Shown: positions 17,944-27,799, numbered from the stretch's first letter. The stretch is DNA of 64,000 nucleotides from CAYXFD01 sp964464175 (GCA_964464175.1 CAYXFD010000001.1:1-64000); one strand, 5' to 3'. Notes: generated from the letters alone by a model not told the origin. A program made the numbers and translations.

Positions 17944-19032
17944 TCACACTTCTGCTTTGATCACAAAAAAGATACCGGCAACAGAGAATATAATATTTGG
18001 CAGCCAGGCAGCAGTCAGAGGAGATAACACTTCATTATAGCCAAGGCTCTGGCTAATCCTCAATAGTGTCAGGTAGAGAAAGCAGATAACAATTCCAAGC
18101 AGAAAGATCATTCCCCGGTATTTGCTCCGCATGGAAACGGTTGCCAAAGGTACGCAGAAGAGTATTATGATAAAGTTGGCAAAGGGAAAAGCGATCTTGG
18201 TGTAGAGATCAACCAGTTCTATGTTATAATTCTCGCCCACTTTTTTCAATCTTTCAATATACTCACTTAGTTCGAAATAATTCATGGAGAGGGGGCTTTT
18301 GGCGCTTTTCACAAAGTCTTCGGGAGTTACGGCAATATCCTGCAAAGAAATGGCATCATAATGCTTTGTGGTTTGTAACTCTCCCTTTTGAAAAGTTCTG
18401 ATAACACAATTCCGGAAGATCCATTCATTGTTCTCCCAGGCAGCATTGGTTGCCGTAAGTTTGCGAACTATCTTCTTGCTGTCGGGATCAATGGTGGTAA
18501 TATCAATCATTCGCAGTGTTTCTCTGAACCCGTCAAAGAAACCAATATTATAAAGAGTATTTCCTTCTCCCCGGTACTGAATATTCGATCTCATTCTTAC
18601 ATCTTCACGTTCCTGTCCGCGGATTTTTACCCGGGAGATAAACTCCCGATGATCTTCTGTTTTGGGGAGAACGATATCTCCAAAAAGCATAATGAAGAAG
18701 GTATAGAGCAGACCGAAGATAAACAAAGGGGTTACGAGTCTGATAATACTCACTCCCGAAGCTCTGATTGCTACGGACTCATTGTATCTGGAGAGCATAT
18801 CCATCAGAAAGAGTCCTGATAATAAAACCGTCACAGGTGATGTGAGAACAAAGAGATAGGGAAGACGAAGGAGAAAGTATTGAATGAGATATCTAATCTC
18901 GGAGGTATTCTGCAGCAGTCTTGGCAAGCGGTCAAAAACATCAATGATAATGAAAACCAGAGCAAGGGAAAAACTGATTATCAGAAAGGTTTTCAGGAAT
19001 TGCCCAACGATATACTTATCCAGAATTCTCAT
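17944..19032 (-). CDS. lptG: LPS export permease LptG (YjgP/YjgQ family)
   Basis: Membrane subunit of the LptB2FG transporter, which extracts LPS from the inner membrane and feeds the periplasmic bridge. The family layout is visible: N-terminal ILDKYIVGQFLKTFL, three further helices to about residue 115, a periplasmic beta-jellyroll domain (about 125-265), and three C-terminal helices. At 362 aa it equals the E. coli protein. It follows a second YjgP/YjgQ gene by 18 bases on the minus strand. The F/G labels are assigned by order and length and could be swapped. Confidence 0.88.
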   Translation of the reverse strand: MRILDKYIVGQFLKTFLIISFSLALVFIIIDVFDRLPRLLQNTSEIRYLIQYFLLRLPYLFVLTSPVTVLLSGLFLMDMLSRYNESVAIRASGVSIIRLVTPLFIFGLLYTFFIMLFGDIVLPKTEDHREFISRVKIRGQEREDVRMRSNIQYRGEGNTLYNIGFFDGFRETLRMIDITTIDPDSKKIVRKLTATNAAWENNEWIFRNCVIRTFQKGELQTTKHYDAISLQDIAVTPEDFVKSAKSPLSMNYFELSEYIERLKKVGENYNIELVDLYTKIAFPFANFIIILFCVPLATVSMRSKYRGMIFLLGIVICFLYLTLLRISQSLGYNEVLSPLTAAWLPNIIFSVAGIFFVIKAEV

Positions 19033-19050
19033 TTCTAACGGCTCTCCCTG

Positions 19051-20376
19051 TTATTGCCTTAGTTCTTTTTGTTTGGACACTCTGTTAAAGAAGAAACTAA
19101 TCTTATCTTGAAATTTCCGGAAACTAATTGTCTTCATACTCTTTGTTGAGGAGACAACCAAATAAATGCCTATGGAACCGAACAGTAGATTGGGAACCCA
19201 CATAGCCAGCCAGGGTGCCACATAACCCTTATCTCCCAACTGTTCTCCGCTCACTAAACAGATATAGTAGATGATGAAGATAACGGCACTGGCTGTGAAA
19301 GCAATCCCCACACCGCTGCTGCGGATCATCATTCCGATGGGAACACCCAGAAAAACAAAGATGAGACAGGCAAAAGCTATTGCATATTTCTTATGAATTT
19401 CTACCTGAAACTGTCGAATTTTTGTCTCAAGATCAATGATCTTATTCTCTTGCATAGCGATGAGATTATCATTTCGCTCTACTTCCCGTCTGACTTCCTG
19501 AAGACTAATCTCTTCTCTCAGGGTTTCATTACGTGCTGTCAAACGGCTAATCTGCTGTTCGGCAGCACTGATTTCCAGTAATCTATCTTCATTGATCTGT
19601 CTCATTTGCCGGGAACTCATTTCTCTGTCACTGCGATATTCGGAATCTTCTGCATTCAATTGATAACCGAGGTCAGGCAGATGAATAATCAGAGTGGCAA
19701 AAGTCTGAAGAGTGTACTTTGCCGGATCGCGGTCATCCCTTTCATGTACCTGTCCGTTAAAAAGGGTTGCTTTGAAGTTGTTTCCCCCTTCCGTTAATTC
19801 TATCAGCCCTTTTTCAGCTGTAATAGTTTGAGGAAAATTTGTTCCTTCTCTGTTGTAAATAATGATACCGATGAGCTCATCATCCTTAACATCGGAAGCA
19901 TAGATCGTATAATTCTTGATTGTTGTAAAGACGCCTGGTCTTATATTGGTAACGGGACGGCGATAATGAAGACGGATAAGAAGATTCTTTAGCTGATGAT
20001 TGGTTTCCGGAAGGATTTGATTGTTAAAATAGATCATGAAAAGCGATAAAAGCAGAGCGGCAAAGACAGTAGAACGCATCAGGGTATAGATGTTTATCCC
20101 GCAGGATTTAAAGGCAACCAATTCATTATCTACAGAAAGCCTGCCGAAGGACATAATCGTTGCCACCAATACAGCCATGGGGACTGAGAGAGCAAGCATA
20201 AAGGGCAGGCTGAGACTAAAAACCGAAACAATAGCCGGGATATCGAGTTTTTTTTCGATGATCAGATTAAGCAGGTCAATGAGTTTATCCAGAATAAAAA
20301 CAAAGGTTAATACCAACAGGGAAACCAGAAAAGGCTTCATGTTTTCCTGCAGGATATAACGTTCCAATATTTTCAT
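19051..20376 (-). CDS. lptF: LPS export permease LptF with coiled-coil insertion
   Basis: Second YjgP/YjgQ subunit of the LPS exporter. It begins with ILERYILQENMKPFL and shows the family's helices up to residue 118, a jellyroll domain from about 130 to 235, and C-terminal helices from about 331. Between jellyroll and membrane lies an extra segment (residues 262-330) dense in Glu, Arg, Gln, Leu and Ile, with a heptad-like pattern predicted to be a coiled coil. This raises the length to 441 aa against about 366 in E. coli. It sits between ligA (22 bases) and lptG (18 bases) on the minus strand. Confidence 0.87.
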   Translation of the reverse strand: MKILERYILQENMKPFLVSLLVLTFVFILDKLIDLLNLIIEKKLDIPAIVSVFSLSLPFMLALSVPMAVLVATIMSFGRLSVDNELVAFKSCGINIYTLMRSTVFAALLLSLFMIYFNNQILPETNHQLKNLLIRLHYRRPVTNIRPGVFTTIKNYTIYASDVKDDELIGIIIYNREGTNFPQTITAEKGLIELTEGGNNFKATLFNGQVHERDDRDPAKYTLQTFATLIIHLPDLGYQLNAEDSEYRSDREMSSRQMRQINEDRLLEISAAEQQISRLTARNETLREEISLQEVRREVERNDNLIAMQENKIIDLETKIRQFQVEIHKKYAIAFACLIFVFLGVPIGMMIRSSGVGIAFTASAVIFIIYYICLVSGEQLGDKGYVAPWLAMWVPNLLFGSIGIYLVVSSTKSMKTISFRKFQDKISFFFNRVSKQKELRQ

Positions 20377-20398
20377 CTTCGTTCTCTTTTATCTAACC

Positions 20399-22405
20399 TT
20401 AAATCTTCAAACCCAGCAGGTCGTTGAAATCATCCTCATTTAATATCTTCACGGAAGGAATTCCTTCCGCTTTTTTTAACTTCGAACCGGGATTCTCTCC
20501 GACGATCAGGAAATCAAGATTCCTGCTTACCGAAGAAATAGTCCTGCCCCCGTTTGCTTCGATTAGATTATGTGCTTCTTCTCTGGTGTAACGTGAAAGG
20601 GTCCCGGTTATTAAAAAACTCTTTCCCTTTAACTTATCACTCTTTTCTTTTTTCTCTCCCGTAAAGCTAAGTCCTGCTTCCTGCAAAGCTTTGATTGTCA
20701 TTAAGCTCTCTTCATTATGAAAGAAGTCATAGAGCGATTGGGCAATTTTTTCTCCTACCTCTTCGACTTCAAGATAATCCTCTATTTCGGCTTTTTTTAG
20801 TTTTTCAATATCGGGGAATTGTTCAGTCACTATCTTGGCGGTTTTGTCTCCTACATATCTGATTCCCAGGGCATAGAGAACGCGGTCAAAAGGTTGCTTT
20901 AAGGAGTTTTCAATAGCCTGTTTCAGGTTGTAAACAGACCGCTCACCCTGTTTCTCCAATGACAGGACTCTTTGATAATCAATATGATAAATGTCTTCGA
21001 TCTTATGGATAATGCCGGTTTCAAGCAATTTGGCAATTAAAGCTTCCCCGAGTCCTTCAATATCCATCGCCTTGCGGGAGGCAAAATGTTCTATTCTTCT
21101 CTTTATCTGAGCCGGACAGTTAATGTTATTGCAATAGCGGATAACTCCGCCACGCTCTTTAGTCAGGGGTGTTTGGCACTCCGGACAGGAAGAGGGGAAA
21201 AGCACTCTTTCTGCATTCTGCTTTCGATAATCGGTTTCTACTCTTAATATCTTAGGAATTATATCTCCCGATTTGATCAGGGTCACCCGGTCACCATAAT
21301 GCAGATCAAGCCTGGCAATCTCTTCCTCATTATGCAGAGTAGCCCGTGATACAGTTGAACCGGAAATATAGACCGGCTGCAAAATAGCAACCGGGGTAAC
21401 AGCACCTGTTCTGCCGACCCGGAAGCGGACAGCGAGCAGATCGGTACTCTTTTCTTCTGCTTTAAATTTATAGGCTACTGCCCAGCGGGGATTTTTGTCG
21501 GTGAAACCCAGAGACTTTTGCCGGCTCAAGTCATTGATTTTGATAACAACTCCGTCAATCTCGTAATCCAATTCCGAACGGCGAGTCTCCCATTTCTTAC
21601 AGTATGATTCTATCTCAGCAAAAGATTGTGCTACCTCGTTATAAGGGCTAACCTTGAAACCGAGAGTTGAAAGAAAGTTCAGAAGTTCTGCCTGGGTTTT
21701 TATCTCTTTATTATCAAAGATTCCTACCGCATACAATAGCGAATCCAGATTACGATCGGCAACAAGCGAACTATCCTTAATTTTGATTGTTCCGGCAGCA
21801 GCATTACGGGGATTGGCAAATGCTTTTTCATTATTCTCTTCCTTTTCTCTGTTGATCCTCGAAAACTCTTTTATCGGCAGAAATATCTCTCCCCGGACCT
21901 CGATCCGGTCTTCATAATCGATTGTTTGCGGGATTGAGGCAATTTTCTTCACATTGTTGGTGACATCTTCTCCTTTGTAACCATCTCCCCTTGTTGCAGC
22001 ATATTGCAGAACACCACCTTCATAAAGGAGATTAATACTGAAACCGTCAATCTTCAACTCTAAATTCACAGGGAGAAAATCCTCAGCAGAGCTTTTGAAG
22101 GCTCTGTTGAGAAAGTTTCTTACTTCTTCCAGGGAATAGGCATTATCAAGGCTGTACATTCTTACTTTATGATCGATTACCCTGGTTGTATCCCTGATAT
22201 CACTCCCTACTACGGCTGTCGGAGAATTCTTGCTCTTAAATCTGGGATAAGTATTCTCCAGTTCAGTAAGCCTCTTCAGAAGTTGATCATATTCATAGTC
22301 ACTGATTTCAGGCTCAGCAAACAGGTAATATTGCTGATTATGTTTTGCAACGAGTTTTCTCAGTTTTTTTATCTCTTTTTCGGCTTTCTTTTCTTCTTCT
22401 GTCAT
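20399..22405 (-). CDS. ligA: NAD-dependent DNA ligase LigA
   Basis: Seals nicks in replication and repair using NAD+. The adenylated lysine is Lys118 in KIDG. Upstream are the YYxxxxP-like NAD-binding segment (QQYYLFAEPEISDYEYD) and SPTAVVGS. The OB fold follows, then a four-cysteine zinc finger (CPEC and CNNINCP), helix-hairpin-helix repeats (AMDIEGLGEALI, ALGIRYVGDKTA) and a C-terminal BRCT domain (GKSFLITGTLSRYTREEA). The length of 668 aa is standard. It is the gene before lptF in a minus-strand run. Confidence 0.98.
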   Translation of the reverse strand: MTEEEKKAEKEIKKLRKLVAKHNQQYYLFAEPEISDYEYDQLLKRLTELENTYPRFKSKNSPTAVVGSDIRDTTRVIDHKVRMYSLDNAYSLEEVRNFLNRAFKSSAEDFLPVNLELKIDGFSINLLYEGGVLQYAATRGDGYKGEDVTNNVKKIASIPQTIDYEDRIEVRGEIFLPIKEFSRINREKEENNEKAFANPRNAAAGTIKIKDSSLVADRNLDSLLYAVGIFDNKEIKTQAELLNFLSTLGFKVSPYNEVAQSFAEIESYCKKWETRRSELDYEIDGVVIKINDLSRQKSLGFTDKNPRWAVAYKFKAEEKSTDLLAVRFRVGRTGAVTPVAILQPVYISGSTVSRATLHNEEEIARLDLHYGDRVTLIKSGDIIPKILRVETDYRKQNAERVLFPSSCPECQTPLTKERGGVIRYCNNINCPAQIKRRIEHFASRKAMDIEGLGEALIAKLLETGIIHKIEDIYHIDYQRVLSLEKQGERSVYNLKQAIENSLKQPFDRVLYALGIRYVGDKTAKIVTEQFPDIEKLKKAEIEDYLEVEEVGEKIAQSLYDFFHNEESLMTIKALQEAGLSFTGEKKEKSDKLKGKSFLITGTLSRYTREEAHNLIEANGGRTISSVSRNLDFLIVGENPGSKLKKAEGIPSVKILNEDDFNDLLGLKI

Positions 22406-22465
22406 ATCTTCTTTCCAATTAGCAAAAGCTTTGGTTAACCATACATTAGAAATCCTGTTTGTAAT

Positions 22466-23296
22466 TCACTGAGCCGTAAAAATTCTTTCCAGATAAAGGA
22501 GAGATCTTTTGAAACAGCTTACTTCTGTTTCTAATGTATAGGTTATTTCATTTTCAGTCAAGTTTGTTTCATTTTTATTCTGTCCGTTAAAGGAAAAGAA
22601 ACCGGGAGCCGTTAATCTGAATAATTCCGGGAAATCAATGGAACCATCCCCGAGAGCCAGGTGACTGTCATCATCAGCAGAATTATCACTCAGATGAATG
22701 ATCTTGATCTTCTCCCGGAAACTATTCCACCATTCCTCTATACTTGATTTGGAGAAGCAATAAACATGACCAACATCAAGGCACATTGCTAATTCTTCCT
22801 CCGGGAACCGGGAAAAGATATCGGAAAAAATAGTGGTGGAAGATTCATAAGTGTTTTCAATCAAAAGAGTTATCCCTTGCAGCCGGCAATAGGAGAGAAT
22901 TTTTTCCAGATTGAAACAGAACTGATCCAGCCAGTGTTCTCTCCCTTTTATTGGTATCTGAGGGGGAAAGGAAACATGCATAACTGCTTTTCGGATCCCA
23001 AGATCCGCAGCACGTCGCAGACCCTGCATGATCAGTCTATGAGACAGTTTTCTAATGTAAGGGTCTTTACAGCCCAATTGTAATCCGTAGAACGGAAGAT
23101 GCATATTAACCTTAGACCCTTTCTTACTTAAATATTGCTGCAACAGAGGATAGTAAACATCGAACTCACCGAACAGGAAAGAGGAATCTGTGATGCAGAG
23201 TTCCAGATTCAAATCTAATTCTTCTAAAACAGCAAGATTAACTGCGATCTGTTTGTTTAAATTAACTTTTCCATAGAATCTGTCCTGGTTCAGCAA
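22466..23296 (-). CDS. Sugar phosphate isomerase/epimerase-like TIM barrel protein
   Basis: A 276-aa protein of the xylose-isomerase-like/AP-endonuclease-2 TIM-barrel superfamily. Metal-ligand motifs are recognisable: MHVSFP, LLIENTYES (Glu), MCLDVGHVYCF (Asp, His) and IIHLSDNSADDDSHLALGDGSIDF (His, Asp, Gly-rich). The start is TTG at 23296, 5 bases after GAGGAG; no ATG fits. The reaction is unknown: relatives isomerise sugars or act as endonuclease IV, but the conserved GDG..DF pattern favours the sugar isomerase group. It lies between an aminotransferase gene and ligA. Confidence 0.75.
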   Translation of the reverse strand: MLNQDRFYGKVNLNKQIAVNLAVLEELDLNLELCITDSSFLFGEFDVYYPLLQQYLSKKGSKVNMHLPFYGLQLGCKDPYIRKLSHRLIMQGLRRAADLGIRKAVMHVSFPPQIPIKGREHWLDQFCFNLEKILSYCRLQGITLLIENTYESSTTIFSDIFSRFPEEELAMCLDVGHVYCFSKSSIEEWWNSFREKIKIIHLSDNSADDDSHLALGDGSIDFPELFRLTAPGFFSFNGQNKNETNLTENEITYTLETEVSCFKRSLLYLERIFTAQ

Positions 23297-23439
23297 AGTA
23301 TCTCCTCTAAGTATTTATTCAAACTAAGTGCCATTTTCGCTTAAAGAGAGTGATATTCTTATCTTACCGGCTTGAAATGGGTGTTTACCAACCCGGTTTC
23401 TGCAACATTTCCTTGGGGTAAAAACCTACTCCGCTTTAA

Positions 23440-24633
23440 CTATTCAAGGCCTTTGTATATTTCCAGACCTGTAAGAAGTATCTTTATCGCCTTTTTGAGA
23501 GAGTCACAGTTGAGAACATAAGCTATCCGGAGTTCATCTTTTCCTTTGCCGGGAGTAGCATAAAATCCTTCTGCCGGGGCTGCCATTACTGTCTCACCAT
23601 CGATTTCGAAATCGGTTAATAACCAAATAATGAACTTTTCAGCATCTTTAACGGGTAGTTTCGGAAAGATATAGAACGCACCACCCGGTTTTATGCAGAC
23701 AATTTCGGGATTCTTTTGCAGTTCAGCGAATACTAAATCCCTCCGTTTTTTGTATTCTTCAATAATACAGGTAAAGTAATCCTCACCGAGCTCTAAACAG
23801 GCATTAGCAGCAATCTGATCAATGGTTGCCGGGCAAAGCCGGGCTTGAGCGAACTTGAGGACGGCTCCCATCAGGTCTTTGTTGCGTGATACGATACAGC
23901 CAACCCTGGCACCACAGGCGCTATAACGTTTGGAAATACTGTCAACTACGACAGTGCGCTCGGAAATGTTATCAAATTCCAGAATGCTGGTATGCTGTAA
24001 TCCGTCATAGACAAACTCCCGGTACACCTCATCTGAAATGACATAAAGATCATTCTCTTCGGCAATATCAGCTATTCTCTGCAATTCTTCCCGGGAGTAA
24101 ACAGCACCGGTTGGATTTCCCGGATTACAGAGCATAATTGCTTTTGTTTTCGGCGTTATCAGTTTTTTTATCTCTTCTTTCTCCGGTAAAGCAAACCCGT
24201 TTTCAGCATAAGTTGTCAAAGGAACGATCTTGATACCGGCCATAGTAGCAAAACCGTTGTAATTCGTATATAAAGGTTCCGGCACTATTATTTCGTCTCC
24301 TTCGTTACAGATAACGTAAAAAGCAAAAACGATAGCTTCAGAGCCGGCAACAGTGACAATTATGTCTTCGGGGCTCACCGCTAATCCCTGTTTCTGATAG
24401 TAAGATGCCAGTCCCTGACGGTATTCTTCGAGACCTTGGGAAGGACCATATCCCAGAACTTTTTCCTGATAATTGTGATAGGCATCCATCATGATCTGCG
24501 GGGTTTCGATATCAGGCTGTCCGATATTGAGATGATACACTTTTATTCCTTTACGTTTGGCGGCATTAGCATAGGGCATCAATTTTCTGATCGGTGATTC
24601 CTGTACCTCGTAAGCTCGTTGTGATAACTTCAT
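23440..24633 (-). CDS. PLP-dependent aminotransferase, class I
   Basis: Fold-type I aminotransferase of the AspC-like family, 397 aa. Recognisable features are LNIGQPDIETP, the PLP-phosphate site AGSEAIVFAF, NPGNPTGAVYS (substrate and PLP ring binding), SDEVYREFVYDG with the Asp and Tyr, and the Schiff-base lysine in DSISKRYSACGARVG. A conserved Arg near the C-terminus is in ELRIAYVL. The amino-acid substrate cannot be predicted; aspartate or an aromatic/branched amino acid are possible. It is 119 bases downstream of the DUF374 acyltransferase gene on the same strand. Confidence 0.9.
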   Translation of the reverse strand: MKLSQRAYEVQESPIRKLMPYANAAKRKGIKVYHLNIGQPDIETPQIMMDAYHNYQEKVLGYGPSQGLEEYRQGLASYYQKQGLAVSPEDIIVTVAGSEAIVFAFYVICNEGDEIIVPEPLYTNYNGFATMAGIKIVPLTTYAENGFALPEKEEIKKLITPKTKAIMLCNPGNPTGAVYSREELQRIADIAEENDLYVISDEVYREFVYDGLQHTSILEFDNISERTVVVDSISKRYSACGARVGCIVSRNKDLMGAVLKFAQARLCPATIDQIAANACLELGEDYFTCIIEEYKKRRDLVFAELQKNPEIVCIKPGGAFYIFPKLPVKDAEKFIIWLLTDFEIDGETVMAAPAEGFYATPGKGKDELRIAYVLNCDSLKKAIKILLTGLEIYKGLE

Positions 24634-24702
24634 ATTTCTTCTCCTCTTTCTGGTTTCCTATTATCTTCAGACAACTTGGTCTGGATTATCTATCTCTTTT
24701 GA

Positions 24703-25320
24703 CTATTCCTTAACAGAAGATTCGCGATTGCTGTAGTGTAGTCTGTCCATCTCGAACTGCAGTTTGGGTAAAGCTTCTTCGATCCCGGTTTTCGAGGTAA
24801 CAACGAATGGCTTACCATAGGTGATATTGACGGTACTGTTAGGCTTGGGGAGACGAAACAGATCCCAGCTGGGAAATAGCCATTCCCGGTCAACATCTAC
24901 TGCCACCGGAATTATCGGCAGTTTCGTATGATAAGCAATAAAGAGTACACTTTTCTTTAATACTTCGCGGGGTCCTTTAGGCCCGTCAGGGGTAACTACC
25001 AGATTATAATCTCCCGCTAATTTTATCATCTGATGCAAAGCCTTTGTTCCCTCCCGGGTGGAAGAACCCCTGACTACTTCAAAGCCTAAAAGTTTGCATG
25101 GTGCCGCTACTAACTCCCCGTCGAGGGAAGAGGAAATTATTATCGCCAGTTTATGCTTTCGGTACAGATACATCAAGGGGATGATGTTCCGGTGCCAGAA
25201 AATATAGATACAGGGGGTTTGCGGACGGGGAGAGTGTTCTCGGTAAGTCAGGGTTATTCCTAATAAATGAAGAAAGAGGAAAACCAGGTATTTCTCTGCC
25301 AGCAACAAGAATTTCATCAT
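24703..25320 (-). CDS. DUF374 lysophospholipid-acyltransferase-like protein
   Basis: Member of the LPLAT/DUF374 acyltransferase group. It has an N-terminal hydrophobic anchor (about residues 1-20), the catalytic-like FWHRN motif (the HX4D-type box seen as H-R-N in this family), SSSLDGELVA, RGSSTREGTKAL and TPDGPKGPR. Members add acyl chains to lipid A or phospholipid precursors. Lying 9 bases after lpxB, a lipid A acylation role is a reasonable inference. I chose ATG 25320; ATG 25317 and TTG 25326 are alternatives. About 205 aa, the usual length. Confidence 0.86.
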   Translation of the reverse strand: MMKFLLLAEKYLVFLFLHLLGITLTYREHSPRPQTPCIYIFWHRNIIPLMYLYRKHKLAIIISSSLDGELVAAPCKLLGFEVVRGSSTREGTKALHQMIKLAGDYNLVVTPDGPKGPREVLKKSVLFIAYHTKLPIIPVAVDVDREWLFPSWDLFRLPKPNSTVNITYGKPFVVTSKTGIEEALPKLQFEMDRLHYSNRESSVKE

Positions 25321-25329
25321 AAGCAATTA

Positions 25330-26490
25330 CTAACCTTTAACAGAACTTGATTCTTCTATCAATCTCTCAATAATGGCCGCAACTTCCTGGGAAGCAGATT
25401 TTTCACTGAGCAGTTCTTTTATTCTTGTCAGACTGTTCCTCAGAGCACTGTACTTCTCTTCATCTTGTAAGAAGGACTGAATCGTCCGGTAAATATTGTT
25501 TCCGCTGACCTGCTGCTGAATCAATTCCGGCACAACATCCTCTTCCAGAATAATGTTTGGCAAACCTATCCTCTTTATTCTGACTAATTGCTTAGCTATC
25601 GAATAAGAGATGCTGCTCGATTTGTAGGCAATAATAAATGGTGTTCCTATATAGGCAGTTTCCAGAGTAGCAGTTCCTGAGGTAACCACCAGGAATTGAG
25701 AATACTTTATCATTTCATAGGTGTAACCGTCAACGATATGGATCCGGTCTGCTAATGACTCGGGGATGAATCTATGGAAAAGTTCAGTATTGACGGTATG
25801 GGATTTGGAGATAAGAAATTCATATTCTTCAGGAGGAAACAGGCCAATAGCCTTGATATAAGCCGGCAGCATCTTTCGAATCTCATTATCACGGCTTCCC
25901 GGCATAAAACCGAGCCACTTTTTCCCGGGATCAAGCCCAAAGGTTTTGGCAAATACCTCTCTATCAACCTCAATCCTGATCTCTTCAGCAATAGGATGAC
26001 CGACATAGGCAGAGTTGACCCGATGCATATCAAGCAGTTCCTTTTCGAAGGGTAGGATAGCAGCAACAAAATTGGTATTCTCCTGCAGCTTTTTTACTCT
26101 CCCGTGTCTCCAGGCCCAAAATTGTGGTGAAATGAAATAAAGGACGGGGATATCCATCTCATAAGCAGTCTTGGCTAATCTCAGATTGAAGCCGGGATAG
26201 TCAACCAAAACCAGAAGATCTGGTTTGTCGGAACTGAACATTTGCCTGATCTTCTTTTCAACATCCAGGATATAGGGCAGGCTTCGAACAACTTCAGCGA
26301 ATCCCATGATCGAAAACTTAGTGAAAGGAAAGAGAGAGGTAAAACCTTGAGCCTGCATTCTTGGACCGCCTATCCCGAGATGCCTGTACTCACATCCTTT
26401 ATCTTTCAACGCCTTCAATACCATTGAGGAATGTAAATCAGCGGAGTTCTCTCCTGCAACCCAAAAAACATTCTTCAATCTCTTATTCAT
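25330..26490 (-). CDS. lpxB: Lipid-A-disaccharide synthase
   Basis: Condenses UDP-2,3-diacylglucosamine with lipid X to make the lipid A disaccharide (GT19). Family motifs are clear: VFWVAGENSADLHSSM at the N-terminus, GIGGPRMQAQGF, FSIMGFAEV, LVDYPGFNLRLA, YFISPQFWAWRHGR, the GHPI segment and VTSGTATLETAYIGTPFIIAYK. I use ATG 26490, consistent with the family N-terminus; a GTG at 26511 is possible, but the GAGGAG overlaps it. It heads a minus-strand run towards lptF/lptG, linking LPS synthesis and export. Confidence 0.96.
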   Translation of the reverse strand: MNKRLKNVFWVAGENSADLHSSMVLKALKDKGCEYRHLGIGGPRMQAQGFTSLFPFTKFSIMGFAEVVRSLPYILDVEKKIRQMFSSDKPDLLVLVDYPGFNLRLAKTAYEMDIPVLYFISPQFWAWRHGRVKKLQENTNFVAAILPFEKELLDMHRVNSAYVGHPIAEEIRIEVDREVFAKTFGLDPGKKWLGFMPGSRDNEIRKMLPAYIKAIGLFPPEEYEFLISKSHTVNTELFHRFIPESLADRIHIVDGYTYEMIKYSQFLVVTSGTATLETAYIGTPFIIAYKSSSISYSIAKQLVRIKRIGLPNIILEEDVVPELIQQQVSGNNIYRTIQSFLQDEEKYSALRNSLTRIKELLSEKSASQEVAAIIERLIEESSSVKG

Positions 26491-26631
26491 ATCTTGCCGA
26501 ATTCTCCTCACCTGAAAGTGCAGGACACTTTCAAAAAATAAGCATGATTATCTAACTACCAATTTTGTTACTCTATATTTGTAAAGGAAATCTTTTGCTT
26601 GCCGCCCGGCGCGATAAATTTCTTTTGGTTG

Positions 26632-26660
26632 TTGACAGAATCCTAATCAGTTTATTGAAT
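26632..26660 (+). promoter_or_regulatory. Candidate promoter for ogt-tpx
   Basis: TTGACA at 26632-26637 is separated by 17 bases from TTGAAT at 26655-26660 (4 of 6 matches to the -10 consensus). It lies about 90 bases before ogt in the divergent region with lpxB. Confidence 0.4.
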
Positions 26661-26751
26661 AATTATGGTTTTCAGGCTGAAAGGCTGTAGCTGGAAGCGT
26701 TAGATTTCAATCTGAAGGTAATTTGTTATAATCTCAGAAGGGAGAAAAAAT

Positions 26752-27240
26752 ATGGATAAACATTTTGTCTATCACTATCAAGCACCACTCTGTTCGATCG
26801 AACTGATAGCTTCCTCAAGTTCACTCTTAAAAGCCTCCTGTTTGCTGGCTGCAGAAAAAAAAGAACAGGACGAGAACCCAGTTATAAGGGAAGCCATCAA
26901 TCAATTATCAGAATATTTTGCAGGGAAGAGGATGTCCTTCCAGCTTCCCTTGAGCTATGACAGCTATACCACTTTTCAAAGAGATGTCTGGCAAGCGCTC
27001 AGCGAAATACCCTATGGACAGACACGCTCTTATCAGCAGATAGCCCTTGATCTCGGAAATCCTAAAGCTCTCAGAGCAGTCGGAAATACTTGTGGCAGGA
27101 ACCCCTTTCTTATCTTCATACCCTGTCACCGGGTAGTCAGAAAGAACGGTTCTCTGGGTGGTTTTTCCGCTGGCCTTACCCTGAAGAGCTCTCTGTTAAA
27201 CTTCGAAGAAAGCAGGATTGGTGGGGGAGAACTCCGATAA
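26752..27240 (+). CDS. ogt: Methylated-DNA-[protein]-cysteine S-methyltransferase
   Basis: Suicide repair protein that takes the methyl group from O6-methylguanine. The active site IPCHRVV has the acceptor Cys125. The preceding winged-helix part shows QRDVWQALSEIPYGQTRSYQQIA and ALRAVGNTCGRNP with the arginine finger. At 162 aa it fits the Ogt class. The ribosome site GGGAG precedes ATG 26752. It is followed 58 bases later by tpx on the same strand. Confidence 0.95.
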   Translation: MDKHFVYHYQAPLCSIELIASSSSLLKASCLLAAEKKEQDENPVIREAINQLSEYFAGKRMSFQLPLSYDSYTTFQRDVWQALSEIPYGQTRSYQQIALDLGNPKALRAVGNTCGRNPFLIFIPCHRVVRKNGSLGGFSAGLTLKSSLLNFEESRIGGGELR

Positions 27241-27298
27241 ATGTTGCCTTGCAGCTGTTTTAGGATAAATTGTATAGAAAAAACCTATGGAGGATATT

Positions 27299-27799
27299 AT
27301 GACACAGGTAACAATGAAAGGAAACACTCTTCAGATATATGGTGAACTACCGGCGAAGGGAACCGCTGCCCCCGGTTTTACCCTGGTAAACAGTGATCTC
27401 TCAGAGGTGACAATAGAGGATTTCAAGGGGAAGAACCTTATTCTGAACATTTTTCCCAGCATAGATACTCCGGTTTGTGCGATGTCGGTCAGAAAGTTTA
27501 ATGAGGCTGCCGAAAAATTGCCGAATACGATGGTTCTGGCAATATCAAATGACCTCCCTTTTGCCCTGAAACGCTATTGTGCTGCCGAAGGCTTAAATAA
27601 TATAGTTCCGTTGTCAGCATTCAGAGCTGATGATTTTGGAAAAGATTATGGTCTTCTTATTACCACCGGAGCTTTGAAGGGATTATTAGCCCGGGCAGTT
27701 ATTGGTATCAATGAAGAACAGGAGATTGTTTATACTGAATTAGTACCGGATATCGGCAATGAACCTGACTACGAGAAAGTATTAGCGGTTTTCCGTTAA
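27299..27799 (+). CDS. tpx: Thiol peroxidase
   Basis: Atypical 2-Cys peroxiredoxin that reduces hydrogen and lipid peroxides with thioredoxin. Peroxidatic Cys60 sits in SIDTPVCAMSVRKF and resolving Cys94 in KRYCAAEG, positions almost identical to E. coli Tpx. At 166 aa it has standard length. I chose ATG 27299 because GGAGG (27289-27293) lies 5 bases before it; the in-frame ATG at 27287 overlaps that ribosome site. It probably is cotranscribed with ogt. Confidence 0.97.
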   Translation: MTQVTMKGNTLQIYGELPAKGTAAPGFTLVNSDLSEVTIEDFKGKNLILNIFPSIDTPVCAMSVRKFNEAAEKLPNTMVLAISNDLPFALKRYCAAEGLNNIVPLSAFRADDFGKDYGLLITTGALKGLLARAVIGINEEQEIVYTELVPDIGNEPDYEKVLAVFR

